64,000 nucleotides of DNA from Photobacterium frigidiphilum (GTDB lineage: Bacteria; Pseudomonadota; Gammaproteobacteria; Enterobacterales; Vibrionaceae), in assembly GCF_003025615.1 (NCBI RefSeq), contig NZ_PYMJ01000023.1, positions 1-64,000 of the forward strand, written 5' to 3'. This document shows positions 36,699-46,349 of this stretch, piece by piece. The position numbers and the translations under genes were made by a program. The notes beneath the pieces are model-generated. The model had not been told where the DNA came from, did not search any database, and saw only the letters and a list, made by a program, of their open reading frames with translations. Numbering within the stretch: position 1 is the first letter of the stretch; every line of letters starts with the position of its first letter.

Positions 36699-36732
36699 GG
36701 TTTTGTCGCAAACTGGAGTGCTGAGTTATGAT
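36699..36732. repeat. 34-bp repeat, copy 1
   Basis: GGTTTTGTCGCAAACTGGAG and the following CTGAGTTATGAT-type tail recur at 60712-60745 with one mismatch. The start resembles IS6-type ends (GGTTCTGTTGCAAA), so both may be solo element ends. Confidence 0.7.
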
Positions 36733-36757
36733 CTCCTCTGCTCTCATTTCTTATACC

Positions 36758-37576
36758 TTAAACAAAAAACGACTGATACTGCTTGGGTGTAATGGCTGTA
36801 CGTTTTTTAAAATGACGTTGAAAGTGTGCTTGGTCGGCAAAACCTAGTTGTCCTGATGCATCTGTTAAGGTGTTGCCTGCTTTGAGCAGGACCTTTGCTT
36901 GTTTTATTCGCTCATCCAATTGCAACGCATGGGGTGGCATGCCATAAATCGTATTAAACTGTCGAATGAGATGGTAACGGCTTAGACCTGCTTCTTTTGC
37001 TAAATCACTTAACGTGTGATTACTCTCTAGTTGGTCAAGTAATTTCTCATGAACTCGCTTTATATCGGGTGAGGCCTGTTTTTCAGTCTTTGGGAAAGCG
37101 ATCTTATTTTGCCCAAAATATCGGGCTAAATACTGAATGAAGATACTTTCTGATAGTAGAGGGTTCGGTTCATTCATTAAAGTATCGAACAGGACATTAA
37201 ATTCGCGGTATAGGTTAGGATCTATTTCATAGCGGTTTGAAAAGGGGAGATAATCGATATTATAATTATTGAGCATTTCAGATTGAAGAGTCCCGATCCA
37301 ATGTGTATCAATAAATAACATTCGATAAGACCAATCATCAGCGTCGGGATTACAGCAATGAATATCACCTGGGTTTATGGTGACTGTGTTTGTCGCCTCG
37401 ATACGGTTTCTTTTATTTAAGTTCTTATAATTGGCAGAGCCACGGTCGATGACACCAAGCGAAAATTCATCATGAGAATGCGCTTGGTAACAAGCGGCTG
37501 ACTTTGAGGCTTTGCGGATCTCCACAAAAGGTAAGGTTTCGCATTGTATTAGAAAAACGGTGTCGTCTTGCTTCAT
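36758..37576 (-). CDS. AraC-family regulator
   Basis: 272 residues from ATG 37576, preferred over an upstream start because of an AAGGAAG ribosome binding site and no overlap with lysE-like gene. The N-terminal half is a cupin-like sensing domain (HSHDEFSLGVIDRGSANY-like, seen as QAHSHDEFSLGVID). The C-terminal half has two helix-turn-helices (TLSDLAKEAGLSRYHLIR; TDASGQLGFADQAHFQRH). It starts 10 bp after the LysE-type exporter and probably controls it. Confidence 0.92.
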   Translation of the reverse strand: MKQDDTVFLIQCETLPFVEIRKASKSAACYQAHSHDEFSLGVIDRGSANYKNLNKRNRIEATNTVTINPGDIHCCNPDADDWSYRMLFIDTHWIGTLQSEMLNNYNIDYLPFSNRYEIDPNLYREFNVLFDTLMNEPNPLLSESIFIQYLARYFGQNKIAFPKTEKQASPDIKRVHEKLLDQLESNHTLSDLAKEAGLSRYHLIRQFNTIYGMPPHALQLDERIKQAKVLLKAGNTLTDASGQLGFADQAHFQRHFKKRTAITPKQYQSFFV

Positions 37577-37586
37577 TGCTACTTCC

Positions 37587-38192
37587 TTAATATCCCCAAA
37601 ACATGTGCACCACTGTCCCACCTAAAAGTAATCCCATCGCAATATTAAAAGTGACTTGTCGTTTTGTGGTGGATAAATAACGCCCAATGTAATTCCCTGC
37701 TGCTGCCCATGCAGAAACACCTAAAAAGCATACCACAAAGGAGATGGCGCAAAAGATGACTAAGTACAGCATAGTGGGTGAGTGCTTCAATACAAATAAG
37801 CTTACGCCAGACATCGCGACCAGCCATGCTTTTGGGTTTAGCCCTTGAGATAAGACCCCTTCAAAAAAAGTAGGATGAGCCGCACTTTTTAAGTGTTCGG
37901 AATTTTCAATACCAACGGAAGTCGCAATTTTAAAAGCCATATAAAGCAAAAACACACTGCCAAATGCCGTAAGCCATCCTGTCATTTCAGGTAGCATTTT
38001 TAATGCTTGTTCTAGCCCTAGCCCACAAAGAAATACGATAAAGGTATAAGCGAATGTAGCACCAAGAACATGAAATACGGCTTTTTTATACCCAAATTGT
38101 GCCCCAGCACTGGCTGCGATGATATTGACGGGCCCTGGTGATACCGCACCCACAAAAGCAAATACCGACATAGAGAGTAAAACTGACTGCAT
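37587..38192 (-). CDS. LysE/RhtB-family amino acid exporter
   Basis: A 201-residue inner-membrane protein with about six helices. The family signature VGAVSPGPVNIIAAS lies near the N-terminus, and GLNPKAWLVAMSG follows in the second half. Such proteins export amino acids or their analogues. Overall operon: exporter then AraC-type regulator, 10 bp apart. Confidence 0.92.
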   Translation of the reverse strand: MQSVLLSMSVFAFVGAVSPGPVNIIAASAGAQFGYKKAVFHVLGATFAYTFIVFLCGLGLEQALKMLPEMTGWLTAFGSVFLLYMAFKIATSVGIENSEHLKSAAHPTFFEGVLSQGLNPKAWLVAMSGVSLFVLKHSPTMLYLVIFCAISFVVCFLGVSAWAAAGNYIGRYLSTTKRQVTFNIAMGLLLGGTVVHMFWGY

Positions 38193-38308
38193 GATGACTC
38201 CGAATTTAACCTGATGGTTATCAGCCTAAATGGGGCTGTATTGTGAGTATTGAACGAAATTGCTCTATCCTGCAGTTACTTCAAGCAAACTGGGTATAAA
38301 TTGGCTTA

Positions 38309-38533
38309 ATGGAGTACGATAATCAATATTACGCAAGTCATCGTTATGTCTATGCATTTATTGACAACCCAAAAGGATTTTACGTGGTTAACCTTCGAGA
38401 AATGCGTGTGGATGAGTATCCCGCTTACTGCGGCTATTTCATTGCTTACCATAACCAACGAGCACTCGCGCTGTATCAAGCCGTTGGGTTTACAATCTCG
38501 GGCTACAATATGTCAAAAAATATAAGCATGTAA
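38309..38533 (+). pseudogene. GNAT acetyltransferase remnant
   Basis: The C-terminal motif NQRALALYQAVGFTISGYNM is the acetyl-CoA-binding end of GNAT enzymes, but only 74 residues remain and the core strands are missing. A degraded copy of the hairpin seen at 15353 lies just upstream near 38278. Confidence 0.55.
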
Positions 38534-38593
38534 TTACGTGTTCTTTTAACCCGATATTATATCGCCCAAGATGACTCGTTGTCTGATTTTGAA

Positions 38594-38643
38594 AAAACGG
38601 CTCTGAGGGTATGTTCAGAGCCTTTCTTTCTTTCTTTCTTTCT
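38594..38643. repeat. Degenerate terminator-like repeat and TTTC microsatellite
   Basis: AAAACGGCTCTGAGGGTATG resembles the ackA terminator, with its right arm TTCAGAGCC still paired. It runs into about five TTTC units (38622-38643). The tract lies 15 bp beyond the stop of the molybdoenzyme gene. Confidence 0.75.
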
Positions 38644-38657
38644 CTTGGTATTAGAAG

Positions 38658-41342
38658 TTAGAGGCTGCTTACTTTAGATCCATCTTTGCTGTCTTTTGCG
38701 TTTTCCTCAAGAAAGTCCATTACTTGCTTTCTCTCTGCGGGGTTTAACCCTGCCCGAGGGAACATACTTTTGGTAATGCCTTGCCATTGTACTTTGGTGT
38801 ATTGACGGGGATCTTTTGCTGAATGACACATGGTGCAACGTTGATAAAAAAGCTGCTCCCCAGCACTTTGCTTAACATCATTTAGCTTTATTTGATCGAC
38901 AGCAAGAGTGATATCAAGCTTGGCAATCTCAGTGCCGCTGTCTAAAGCTAATATTTGTGGCGGTTCAAACGCTAAGTTAGATGATTCTGAGTCTCGACAG
39001 CGTTGAATATACGCTAAACAGGTATTTGCACTGTTGGCTTGGCTCAACTCACTGGAAGCATTGCTAGAGGTTAAAACATTAATCGCCCCGCTGTTACAAC
39101 GTCCCTGACTGTCAAATTGTAACCACGCGCCTTCTTCTAGGCTGATCACCCCTGGCATGATCTTTTTAGACACTTTTGCGCCTGCAATAAGTCGTCCCCG
39201 ATCATTAAAGATCTCTACTAGCTGACCAGAACGGATCCCATGTTTTTCTGCATCTTGATCATTGATCAGTACGTACTGTCTTCCTTGTACATCTTCACGT
39301 TTACGTACATCTGCATTGGCCATTTGCGAGTGTAAACGCATATATGGATGAGGGCTAACAACATGCACGGCATTGGTTTTTGCATTACCAAGGTATTCAA
39401 ACGGTTCAATGAAGGTTGGCATGGGTGGGCAATCTTTCACTTCAAAATCAGCAATGTCTTGGCAGAACAGCTCAATTTTTCCTGATGTGGTATGAAGTGG
39501 AAATTGTTCAGGATCTTGATAGAAATCCCCATGCCTTACCCAGTCATTGGCAGATTCAGCGATAGGGAGGTGCGCGACACCTTGTTGCCAAAAGTCTTCA
39601 AATGGCAAGGTTGCTGATGAGGCTTTATAAGCACGTTTTAAAATATCATTGAAGGCTAAACCATCGGTAAATTGTTCTTCGACACCAAACATTTTTGAGA
39701 GACGGCGGAAAATCTCAAAGTCATCCAAGCTTTCACCGTAAGGTTGGATTACTTGGCGCATCGCATAGATTTTATCGTTACTGTATGTGCCGCCAGAAGA
39801 GAGGTCATCACGTTCTAGTGAACTCGTTGCAGGCAGTACGATGTCAGCATAGCGGGAAGAAGCACACCACCATGGATCTTGGCAAATAAAGGTATCGACC
39901 TTTTGGTTTAATGCAGCAATCAACTCATTGGTATTTTGTTGATGTGATAAGAGATTATTGCCTGCGTTATAGATGACTTTAATGTCAGGGTAGGTATATT
40001 CGATGCCGTCACGGGTAAAGCGTTTACCTGGGTTATTTAACATTTCAGAGATACGCGATGCAGGGCAAACTTTACCTACCGGATTTTTGCCCTGTGATAA
40101 ACCAACAGGCAATGCTTTACCTGATTGAGGCATACCGCCGTTACCATAGTGCCAGCTAAAACCAACCCCCTCACCAGGTTTGCCTATTTTTCCCAGCATA
40201 GCTGCAAAATTAATGATCGCCCAATGAACCATTTCCCCATGATCAGCCCGTTGAAGTGACCAACCTGCGGCAAACTGTGTTTTTTTGTTTGCGAATAGCT
40301 CTGCCATTTCTTTGATCTTTTCAGCAGAAATACCAGTGATTTTCTCTGCCCATTGTGGTGACTTCACAACCCCATCATTTTTGCCCATCAGATGGTCAAT
40401 ATATTTATCGGCACCCACGGTATAGCGTGCTAAATACGTTGGGTCATACAGTTCTTTTTCATAGGCATATTGCGCCATGGCAAGAAATAGGGCGGTATCG
40501 GTATTAGGTACTATTTTTACCCAGTCAGCATCCAGTTCATCATCGGTACGGGTACGCTGTGGGTTGATCGAAATAAATTTAATGCCTTTCTCTGCAAACT
40601 GTTTCCAGCGAGGGTACATTTGATGATCTGCGACGCGAAATTCAATGCGGTTATTTTTCCAAGGGTCACAACCGATGAGTACAAATACTTCGGTATGCTT
40701 TTCAATAACAGGCCATGCGGTTTGTGGTGAGTAGACTTCCATATCACCAATAACATGAGGCAAGATAACTTGAGATGCGCCGCCAGAGTAATCGCCCGTT
40801 GTTGTACTTTGCCCACCGATTAAATTAAAGAAACGCCCCTGCAATACTTGAGGTCGCATTAAACCTGCATGAGACCAACCCCCATAAGAGCTACTAAAAA
40901 TAGCGTCATTTCCAAACTCTTTGGCTGTGGTTTGAATGCTATCGGCCACAAGGGATAAAGCCGTTTCCCAGCTGACTCGTACAAAAGGTTCTTTCCCGCG
41001 TAAATGGGGCTTATTGTCACCTTTCGGATCGGCAAGGTAAGACTGTCTTACCATGGGATATTTAACCCGAGTTTTATCATAGACACGGCTCAGAAGGCCT
41101 TCGGTCAACATTTCAGTTGGCATCGCATCCAGTTCTTTACGGGGCTGAACACCAATTAAAATACCGTCTTTAACTATCGCGTTAAAAGGCCCCCAGTGAC
41201 TTGCGTGCGGAATCACATCAACATCATCGTCAGCAAAAATTTTCGATGCTGGAAAGATCGCTAAACCACCCGCTGCGGCAACAGCTGTGGCAATAGAGGT
41301 TTTTAATAAGGTACGACGAGAAATAGCCATTATCATTTTCAT
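38658..41342 (-). CDS. Molybdopterin TMAO/DMSO-type reductase fused to a cytochrome c domain
   Basis: An 894-residue protein. A twin-arginine signal (AISRRTLLKTSIATAVAAAG) sends it to the periplasm. The catalytic core is of the TorA/TorZ/BisC type: the molybdenum-serine region GDYSGGASQV, IGCDPWKNNRIEF and PHPYMRLHSQ are seen, without an N-terminal iron-sulfur motif. The last 67 residues (828-894) form a small cytochrome c domain with CTMCH at 836-840. E. coli TorZ is about 809 residues and uses a separate pentahaem TorY. The fusion would supply electrons directly. No torC/torY or torD is adjacent. Start may be 41342 or 41327. Confidence 0.88.
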   Translation of the reverse strand: MKMIMAISRRTLLKTSIATAVAAAGGLAIFPASKIFADDDVDVIPHASHWGPFNAIVKDGILIGVQPRKELDAMPTEMLTEGLLSRVYDKTRVKYPMVRQSYLADPKGDNKPHLRGKEPFVRVSWETALSLVADSIQTTAKEFGNDAIFSSSYGGWSHAGLMRPQVLQGRFFNLIGGQSTTTGDYSGGASQVILPHVIGDMEVYSPQTAWPVIEKHTEVFVLIGCDPWKNNRIEFRVADHQMYPRWKQFAEKGIKFISINPQRTRTDDELDADWVKIVPNTDTALFLAMAQYAYEKELYDPTYLARYTVGADKYIDHLMGKNDGVVKSPQWAEKITGISAEKIKEMAELFANKKTQFAAGWSLQRADHGEMVHWAIINFAAMLGKIGKPGEGVGFSWHYGNGGMPQSGKALPVGLSQGKNPVGKVCPASRISEMLNNPGKRFTRDGIEYTYPDIKVIYNAGNNLLSHQQNTNELIAALNQKVDTFICQDPWWCASSRYADIVLPATSSLERDDLSSGGTYSNDKIYAMRQVIQPYGESLDDFEIFRRLSKMFGVEEQFTDGLAFNDILKRAYKASSATLPFEDFWQQGVAHLPIAESANDWVRHGDFYQDPEQFPLHTTSGKIELFCQDIADFEVKDCPPMPTFIEPFEYLGNAKTNAVHVVSPHPYMRLHSQMANADVRKREDVQGRQYVLINDQDAEKHGIRSGQLVEIFNDRGRLIAGAKVSKKIMPGVISLEEGAWLQFDSQGRCNSGAINVLTSSNASSELSQANSANTCLAYIQRCRDSESSNLAFEPPQILALDSGTEIAKLDITLAVDQIKLNDVKQSAGEQLFYQRCTMCHSAKDPRQYTKVQWQGITKSMFPRAGLNPAERKQVMDFLEENAKDSKDGSKVSSL

Positions 41343-41654
41343 TTTTGTTAGTTGTGACTACGATACTAACCCTATAAAGAGGTATTTTAAATATACATTT
41401 AATCAATTTTATATTTAAGAAAGGTAATCTATACACATGAAAGTATTATTAAAGAGGGGAAATGTGGATGCCTTCACTGACAGTTTAAAGAAAACGGCTC
41501 TGATGCCGAATAACAGAACATCGACCTGCTGAAAGTGTTTTATTCACAATGTATCTGTAAATCTGCTTTTGAATGGCAGTAAGTATCCGTATTGTGAGAA
41601 TGAAGTTCCTGACCAATATTGCTAAGTTATAAAGAGAATGCTGATTGATAGCCG
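41343..41654. other. Gap between transporter and reductase
   Basis: 312 bp with no gene. AAAACGGCTCTGA at about 41492-41504 is another fragment of the ackA-type terminator motif, without its partner arm. Confidence 0.5.
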
Positions 41655-42620
41655 TTACTTAGTTGATAAGCTAATTACGGGCTTTTTTTTTGGCCAGTAA
41701 TAAAAAATATAATGCCACCCTACCCACAAGACTAACCCAGTTGCGACGGTAATTTCAAATATGCCTAATCGTTCTAACCAAGCCCAGTGTGGATGATCAA
41801 TTACTAGCCAGTCGGTTAAACGGTCGATCGATACCGCACTGATTACCGAAGGAAAAGTAACAGCCGCTAATGATGGTTGAAACCGGTGTTTTAAAAGATC
41901 GAAATAACACAAATACACCAGAATAGTCATGGTGATACCAATACCTGCTAATGCGCCCACTAAAACAGGGTCGGGTTCAGCAACATTTAGTAAATAGGCG
42001 GTTAAAGAAAGGTTAACGGGGGCGGCCATAATGGCCAATGTCGGCCTTGCTGGACGAGGCATTCTACCTGCAAAGCACAAACGATATAGCACAACAGGTA
42101 GCATGATAAAATATACAGCGATACAGAAATGCGTCATGGTAACGGCTAAATCAGAGTGTCCTAGTTGAGCGCCTGCTAACGTGCCACTGATAGCACCTAC
42201 AGGGTATAAAAACCAACTAGGGTAGAGATGGATTAAGCGGAATTTACGTAGCTGAAAACTAAAAAAAAGTATCATCATAGTAAAGTGAAGCAGTAAGGCT
42301 GGGTACCAAAGTAAGCGGGCACTCACGACATGCATAGAAGACCAATAATCTGATAAAACCAGCATAGTCATCGACATCGGTGCCATTAAACTGCCATAAA
42401 GCGGGTGTTTTAAATCGACAATAAATAATTGCGGATTGAAGATATATTTGAGTACTACTGGTATTAATAGACAGGCGCCAATAAGAGCACATATTCCGCG
42501 AATAATATCGCCACTACTGGGTAAAAAGAGTGACCATGCTAATCCTAACCCTGTAAAAGCCAATGCTAATGCGGCTTGGGCTGTAGGAACTTGTTGTAAA
42601 GCAACGCCTATCGGTGACAT
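41655..42620 (-). CDS. TDT-family transporter (TehA/SLAC1-like)
   Basis: A 321-residue inner-membrane protein with about ten helices. KHPLYGSLMAPMSMTMLVLS, HFCIAVYFIMLPVVLYRL and TFPSVISAVSID fit the tellurite-resistance/dicarboxylate transporter family of anion channels. It lies upstream of the molybdoenzyme on the same strand (312 bp gap), so a link with respiration is possible, but substrate is unknown. It ends in KKKP-rich cytoplasmic tail. Confidence 0.85.
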   Translation of the reverse strand: MSPIGVALQQVPTAQAALALAFTGLGLAWSLFLPSSGDIIRGICALIGACLLIPVVLKYIFNPQLFIVDLKHPLYGSLMAPMSMTMLVLSDYWSSMHVVSARLLWYPALLLHFTMMILFFSFQLRKFRLIHLYPSWFLYPVGAISGTLAGAQLGHSDLAVTMTHFCIAVYFIMLPVVLYRLCFAGRMPRPARPTLAIMAAPVNLSLTAYLLNVAEPDPVLVGALAGIGITMTILVYLCYFDLLKHRFQPSLAAVTFPSVISAVSIDRLTDWLVIDHPHWAWLERLGIFEITVATGLVLWVGWHYIFYYWPKKKPVISLSTK

Positions 42621-43009
42621 CTATATCACAATCCTTCTGATTTCGATTCATTTTCGTGGGGTTAAGAATGCACTCAAATCTGGCGCTAGAGAACCCGTTA
42701 CAAATGTTACACTAAAATAACATTCTATTGTTTAATCGATGCTTAAAAGTGGCATTTCTAATCAACATTTTATCGTCGTTTTAGCGGTGAAAGTCAGTGT
42801 AAATCTTTGGATAAATGAAATTTTGCAGTTGTCTCTATAGATATAGAAAAATAATTTGCTTAATTCGCAATCCTTGACCATATTTAAGTTGTAACCTGTA
42901 TTGAGTGTTTAAATGGTTTAGCTTCTCGGAGGATATGAGCGGTACTCGTCTTACTCAGAATGCAGGTTTCAGGGTGTGCTTGGTGATTACATCAGGTACC
43001 TTACGATAC

Positions 43010-43057
43010 AAAGCAACAAAGCAACAAAGCAACAAAGCAACAAAGCAACAAAGCAAC
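43010..43057 (+). repeat. Six perfect AAAGCAAC tandem repeats
   Basis: An 8-bp unit is repeated six times without error, followed by degenerate AAGTAAAAG and AAGTAACAAG units to about 43103. It lies in a non-coding region (42621-43389). Confidence 0.97.
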
Positions 43058-43389
43058 AAGTAAAAGAAGTAATAAGTAAAAGAAGCAAAGTAACAAGTAA
43101 AAACGTAAGTAAATGTGTAATGCGAAAAGCACTAAGTCGACAACTTCAGTGTTAACAATTTGGTAGATACACCGAAAATTTGTTTTACTTCGCCAATACA
43201 GACTAGTTCGATAAAGCTACTTATAGCATCGAATACGGCATACTCATCGTAATGAGTGGCGAAGACAGAAAGACGATATACAGAAAAAACCTTGCGTGTG
43301 CTGAGTAGGTAGACGAAGGTAAGTAAATCGAACAAAGCCGCACTGCAATGGTGCGGCTTATCTTTTGGTTTCGATAAACTGTCCATTAT

Positions 43390-44175
43390 TAGCCCTCTGC
43401 GTTGAAGCCATTACCGTGATGGTGACTGGCTCAAAAATGTATCTGAATTTCCTAGGTATACCCATGAAGGCAAGCGTGAGTTAGCCCTTGATGATGACAC
43501 TTACCGCATCTTGCCTCCCGCGATATTGGTCATTTTCAGCGGCGGCAGAGAATTAACTTAATTTATCAGTCAGAATTGTGACGACTTGGGCGCACGAAAT
43601 GGGCCATCAGGTCTACTATTGAGTGGGTAAGCTTTCTATTTCGCCGCAGGTGAAAGTACGACCATCATTAACGAAATACGGTGACATCAATGACAGTGAA
43701 TGATTTGCCGCTTGGTTGTTAGCGCCCCAGATATTAGAAAGCACTTTACCGGATGCTTTTGCATTCATTACCGAAGCGGTTACTACTGCGAGTTAACCAA
43801 AAAGGACAGATGATGACCCATTTAAACCAAGCCCAAGCCCTGTTTAAAGAGCATTTAACCATTGAATCACTGCGCCATCTAGATAAGTTGGAGAAGCTGA
43901 CCAGTGGCGAAGAGGCCGATCAGATCGGTGAACTCTGGGAAGTGGTGATGGCAGATGCAGATGAGGCTGTACTAGATCAGGCCCGAGAAGAAGGGCTGAT
44001 TTAATGGCACGCAAACGGGTATGACGTTCGGTACGCCTTACGAATACGATGCTTCCATCATTTTGGTGGTTCGTCCGATATGCGCCCGCAAAATGCCGCC
44101 ATTCATGGCTAGGTGTTTCGATGACGATATAAAGCAGATTTATCAGATTCTGGATGATTTCCTGATTGTAGACTA
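43390..44175 (+). pseudogene. Phage-like gene remnants
   Basis: Short conserved-looking fragments in changing frames (for example ILESTLPDAFAFITEAVTTA ending at 43796, and KQIYQILDDFLIVD ending at 44176) surround one intact small gene. Order and sizes suggest a decayed stretch of a phage tail or head cluster. I cannot name the phage family, and the composition is slightly more GC-rich than the surroundings. Confidence 0.4.
43810..44004 (+). CDS. Small phage-like protein (64 aa)
   Basis: Starts MMTHLNQAQALFKEHL with an AAGGACAG ribosome binding site. The product is acidic and helical (SGEEADQIGELWEVVMADAD). The gene overlaps nothing and is embedded in the remnants above. It resembles small tail-assembly proteins in size only; function unknown. 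Confidence 0.5.
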   Translation: MMTHLNQAQALFKEHLTIESLRHLDKLEKLTSGEEADQIGELWEVVMADADEAVLDQAREEGLI

Positions 44176-44246
44176 AAGCGCCTGTATCTCTATCTAAATG
44201 GTTGAGTCAACTCACAGTTTTTATGGGTATCCGTAAATCATCGCCA

Positions 44247-44636
44247 TCATTGGTCAAGATAAACAACTAATAAGTCGGTCTCAACGGCATTTGCCAATTT
44301 GGGCACAGATGAGAATAGACGACTCAAAAATGTATGATGGTGGCCGCAAACAACTAAATCGATATCCATTTCTTTAACTATCCCTGAGAGTTTTATATGG
44401 AGATCGCCTATGACTACTAAGGTGTCTGTAATCGGATAATCACTCTGATCCACCAGTGTTTGTAACTCTTTCTGTAATGTCAGTTTTTCTTTTTGTGCCA
44501 AAACCACCTTATCAACATCCACAAAAACAAATGAAAGTTTGCAATTAGCGCCTTTAGCTAATGAGATCGCTTTATCAATCACTATCTGGCTGGATTGAGA
44601 TAAATCAACAGCCACTAATATGTGCTTATAGCTCAT
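44247..44636 (-). CDS. Universal stress protein, UspA family
   Basis: 129 residues, a little shorter than most UspA proteins. The N-terminal YKHILVAVDLSQSSQ and the motif around VVCGHHHTFLSRLFSSV match the family, with the nucleotide-binding GxxG-type loop partly changed. Cytoplasmic. Monocistronic, reading away from the zinc-ribbon gene; the 349-bp gap 44637-44985 holds no gene. Confidence 0.87.
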   Translation of the reverse strand: MSYKHILVAVDLSQSSQIVIDKAISLAKGANCKLSFVFVDVDKVVLAQKEKLTLQKELQTLVDQSDYPITDTLVVIGDLHIKLSGIVKEMDIDLVVCGHHHTFLSRLFSSVPKLANAVETDLLVVYLDQ

Positions 44637-44985
44637 TACTTTCTTCCAATTAGTTATTATATGCTGACCTTAAGTCTAGCACCGGAGAGGTTCACTCTAA
44701 TTCAGAAAACCAAGAAAAACCAAAAATAATCTGCTTAAATTTCAATCAAAAGTGACTGCTGTTTGTCGGGTATCATCGTTAAACTGTGAACCGTACTGAT
44801 GTTAAACTCTTGGTTGACTCATCTTTGCCCCGAAATGTGTTGTACGTATTAAGACAGTTCATGAGTAGCATAAAGCAAAGCAGGTAGATCTTGATATTAT
44901 TGAATATACTTATTAATTGTTGCTAATAACGTATTATTTTTGCACTACCTTTAGATTGTCACTGTAACGGAAGGAGTAAAGTCAT

Positions 44986-45189
44986 ATGCCACTTTTTGCC
45001 TGTCCAACTTGCGAAAAACTAATTTCAAAACGAGCCCATAACTGCCCACAGTGCGGTGAGCCAGACCCATTTAACTACTATAGCCGCAAGAGTTGGATCG
45101 AACGTTTAGTGTGGACAGTTGTGATAGTGGCAATCGTAGTCTTTAGCTGGCAGGTATTGTTCCCAATGTTAATGGAAGCTGTGGGCTAA
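44986..45189 (+). CDS. Zinc-ribbon membrane protein (67 aa)
   Basis: CPTC and CPQC (residues about 6-9 and 20-23) make a complete zinc ribbon at the N-terminus, followed by a basic segment and one TM helix (about 42-60). A GGAAGGAG ribosome binding site supports the start. Small ribbon-plus-helix proteins of this kind are common and of unknown role. Confidence 0.75.
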   Translation: MPLFACPTCEKLISKRAHNCPQCGEPDPFNYYSRKSWIERLVWTVVIVAIVVFSWQVLFPMLMEAVG

Positions 45190-45295
45190 AGTAAGGTTAG
45201 ACTCATTTCTAGCGTTTTCTGTAACCGACCATAAAGAATGACAAATATGAGAGTAGGTGGGATTGTGCAGGATCTCGTGGGCGGGCCTTGTATTT

Positions 45296-45325
45296 ATGGT
45301 AAGGAATTTCAATATTCCTTACCAT
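45296..45325. other. Perfect 12-bp hairpin
   Basis: ATGGTAAGGAAT pairs with ATTCCTTACCAT around a 6-nt loop. It lacks a T-run and lies about 110 bp past the zinc-ribbon gene, near the transposon remnants. It may be an element end. Confidence 0.6.
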
Positions 45326-45462
45326 GAACAGAGGCAGGCGCAAACTGACTCTTTTTCACCTCTGTTATTGCCTACGTTTCTTTCGTCGCCATTCAACGCC
45401 GCATTATTAAACAGATATTGCCTTTTTACCGTCATTTGAATACACCTATCCCGTACCGGCCA

Positions 45463-46138
45463 TCAGGCCGGCACCAACGTCGAAGCCGTCAAATCTGAGA
45501 GCGGCGTTCCGGCTCGATACCCATTGAAAACCAACCGACTTTGGCACAGCACACATTCATATGGGTCAACATTGACATACCCTTTCAGCATCGCGGCATA
45601 ACCGGGCAAGGTGGGTTTCTTTTTCTCTTCCATGTCTAAGGCGTCATACACTTTGGGCAACATCTCACCCCGATGACGATTGGAAAAAAACCGTAGTAAC
45701 GGATCATTTTGAAGCCTTTGTCGGGGATATGTTCAACCAGCCTTTCTATTAACGCGGCCAGCGGCAGCGTTAAGCTTTCAATTTGACCTGTACGGTGATT
45801 CAGATAATCAAACGTCAACATGCCCCTTTGCTGTAATGGCGCAGACGTGAGGCCGACACCGGAGGGCGTTTTAGGTAACGGCCAAGGTAACTGACCGTCT
45901 GCAAGATATTGTCTGTCTTCTTCGCAAAGTGCACTTTCCAGTACCGTTGGTACTGGCTATCGAGAAAGTGACGCCAGTCTCTTTCCTTTCTGACATTCTC
46001 AATGACTGCTTCACGAACGTGACCGATGTGTTTGTTGAGGAACGTCAGCCATTCCTGCTGTCGATTGAAAAGGGCTTTGAGTGGTTTGTCTGGGTGCATA
46101 GACAGGAAGATACCTGTCTATGCCTGTTATGAACAGTA
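45463..46138 (-). pseudogene. IS91-family transposase remnant, frameshifted
   Basis: Three frames read on in order: SYLGRYLKRPPVSASRLRHY (ending 45815), FDYLNHRTGQIESLTL to KGFKMIRYYGFF (45636-45821), and MLPKVYDALDMEEKKKPTLP (45463-45663). Together they give the C-terminal half of an IS91-type Y1 transposase. The N-terminal half with the catalytic tyrosine motif is missing. Confidence 0.85.
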
Positions 46139-46180
46139 AAACTAACAGGTTGTTAGTTGCTGCCGTAGGCAGCCTATGCT

Positions 46181-46275
46181 CATGTTTCTTATCGCTTTCC
46201 TGATAACACTGTTCAAGGACTCGATAACATTGGTGGTGTAGATGGCTCTACGTATATCCTGAGGGTAGTTACATA
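46181..46275 (-). pseudogene. IS256-family transposase fragment
   Basis: The minus strand reads NYPQDIRRAIYTTNVIESLN and SVIRKAIRNM, the conserved C-terminal signature of Mutator/IS256 transposases. Only about 30 residues remain. It adjoins the IS91 remnant. Confidence 0.85.
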
Positions 46276-46302
46276 TTAGACGAGCTGAAAAAGCACTAAA
46301 AT

Positions 46303-46333
46303 AAAACAGCCGCTTCATTAAGCTGCTGTTTTA
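46303..46333 (-). terminator. Terminator of the ClpP-like lipoprotein gene
   Basis: AAAACAGC and GC pair with GC and GCTGTTTT with a single mismatch; A/T runs flank both sides. Confidence 0.65.
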
Positions 46334-46349
46334 TTATTGAACTCTCAAC

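Noticed and set aside
43010..43057. CRISPR array
   Set aside because: Units are 8 bp and directly adjoining with no spacers; a simple tandem repeat.
43132..43386. 84-codon minus-strand frame
   Set aside because: No ribosome binding site or family resemblance; next to repeat and phage debris.
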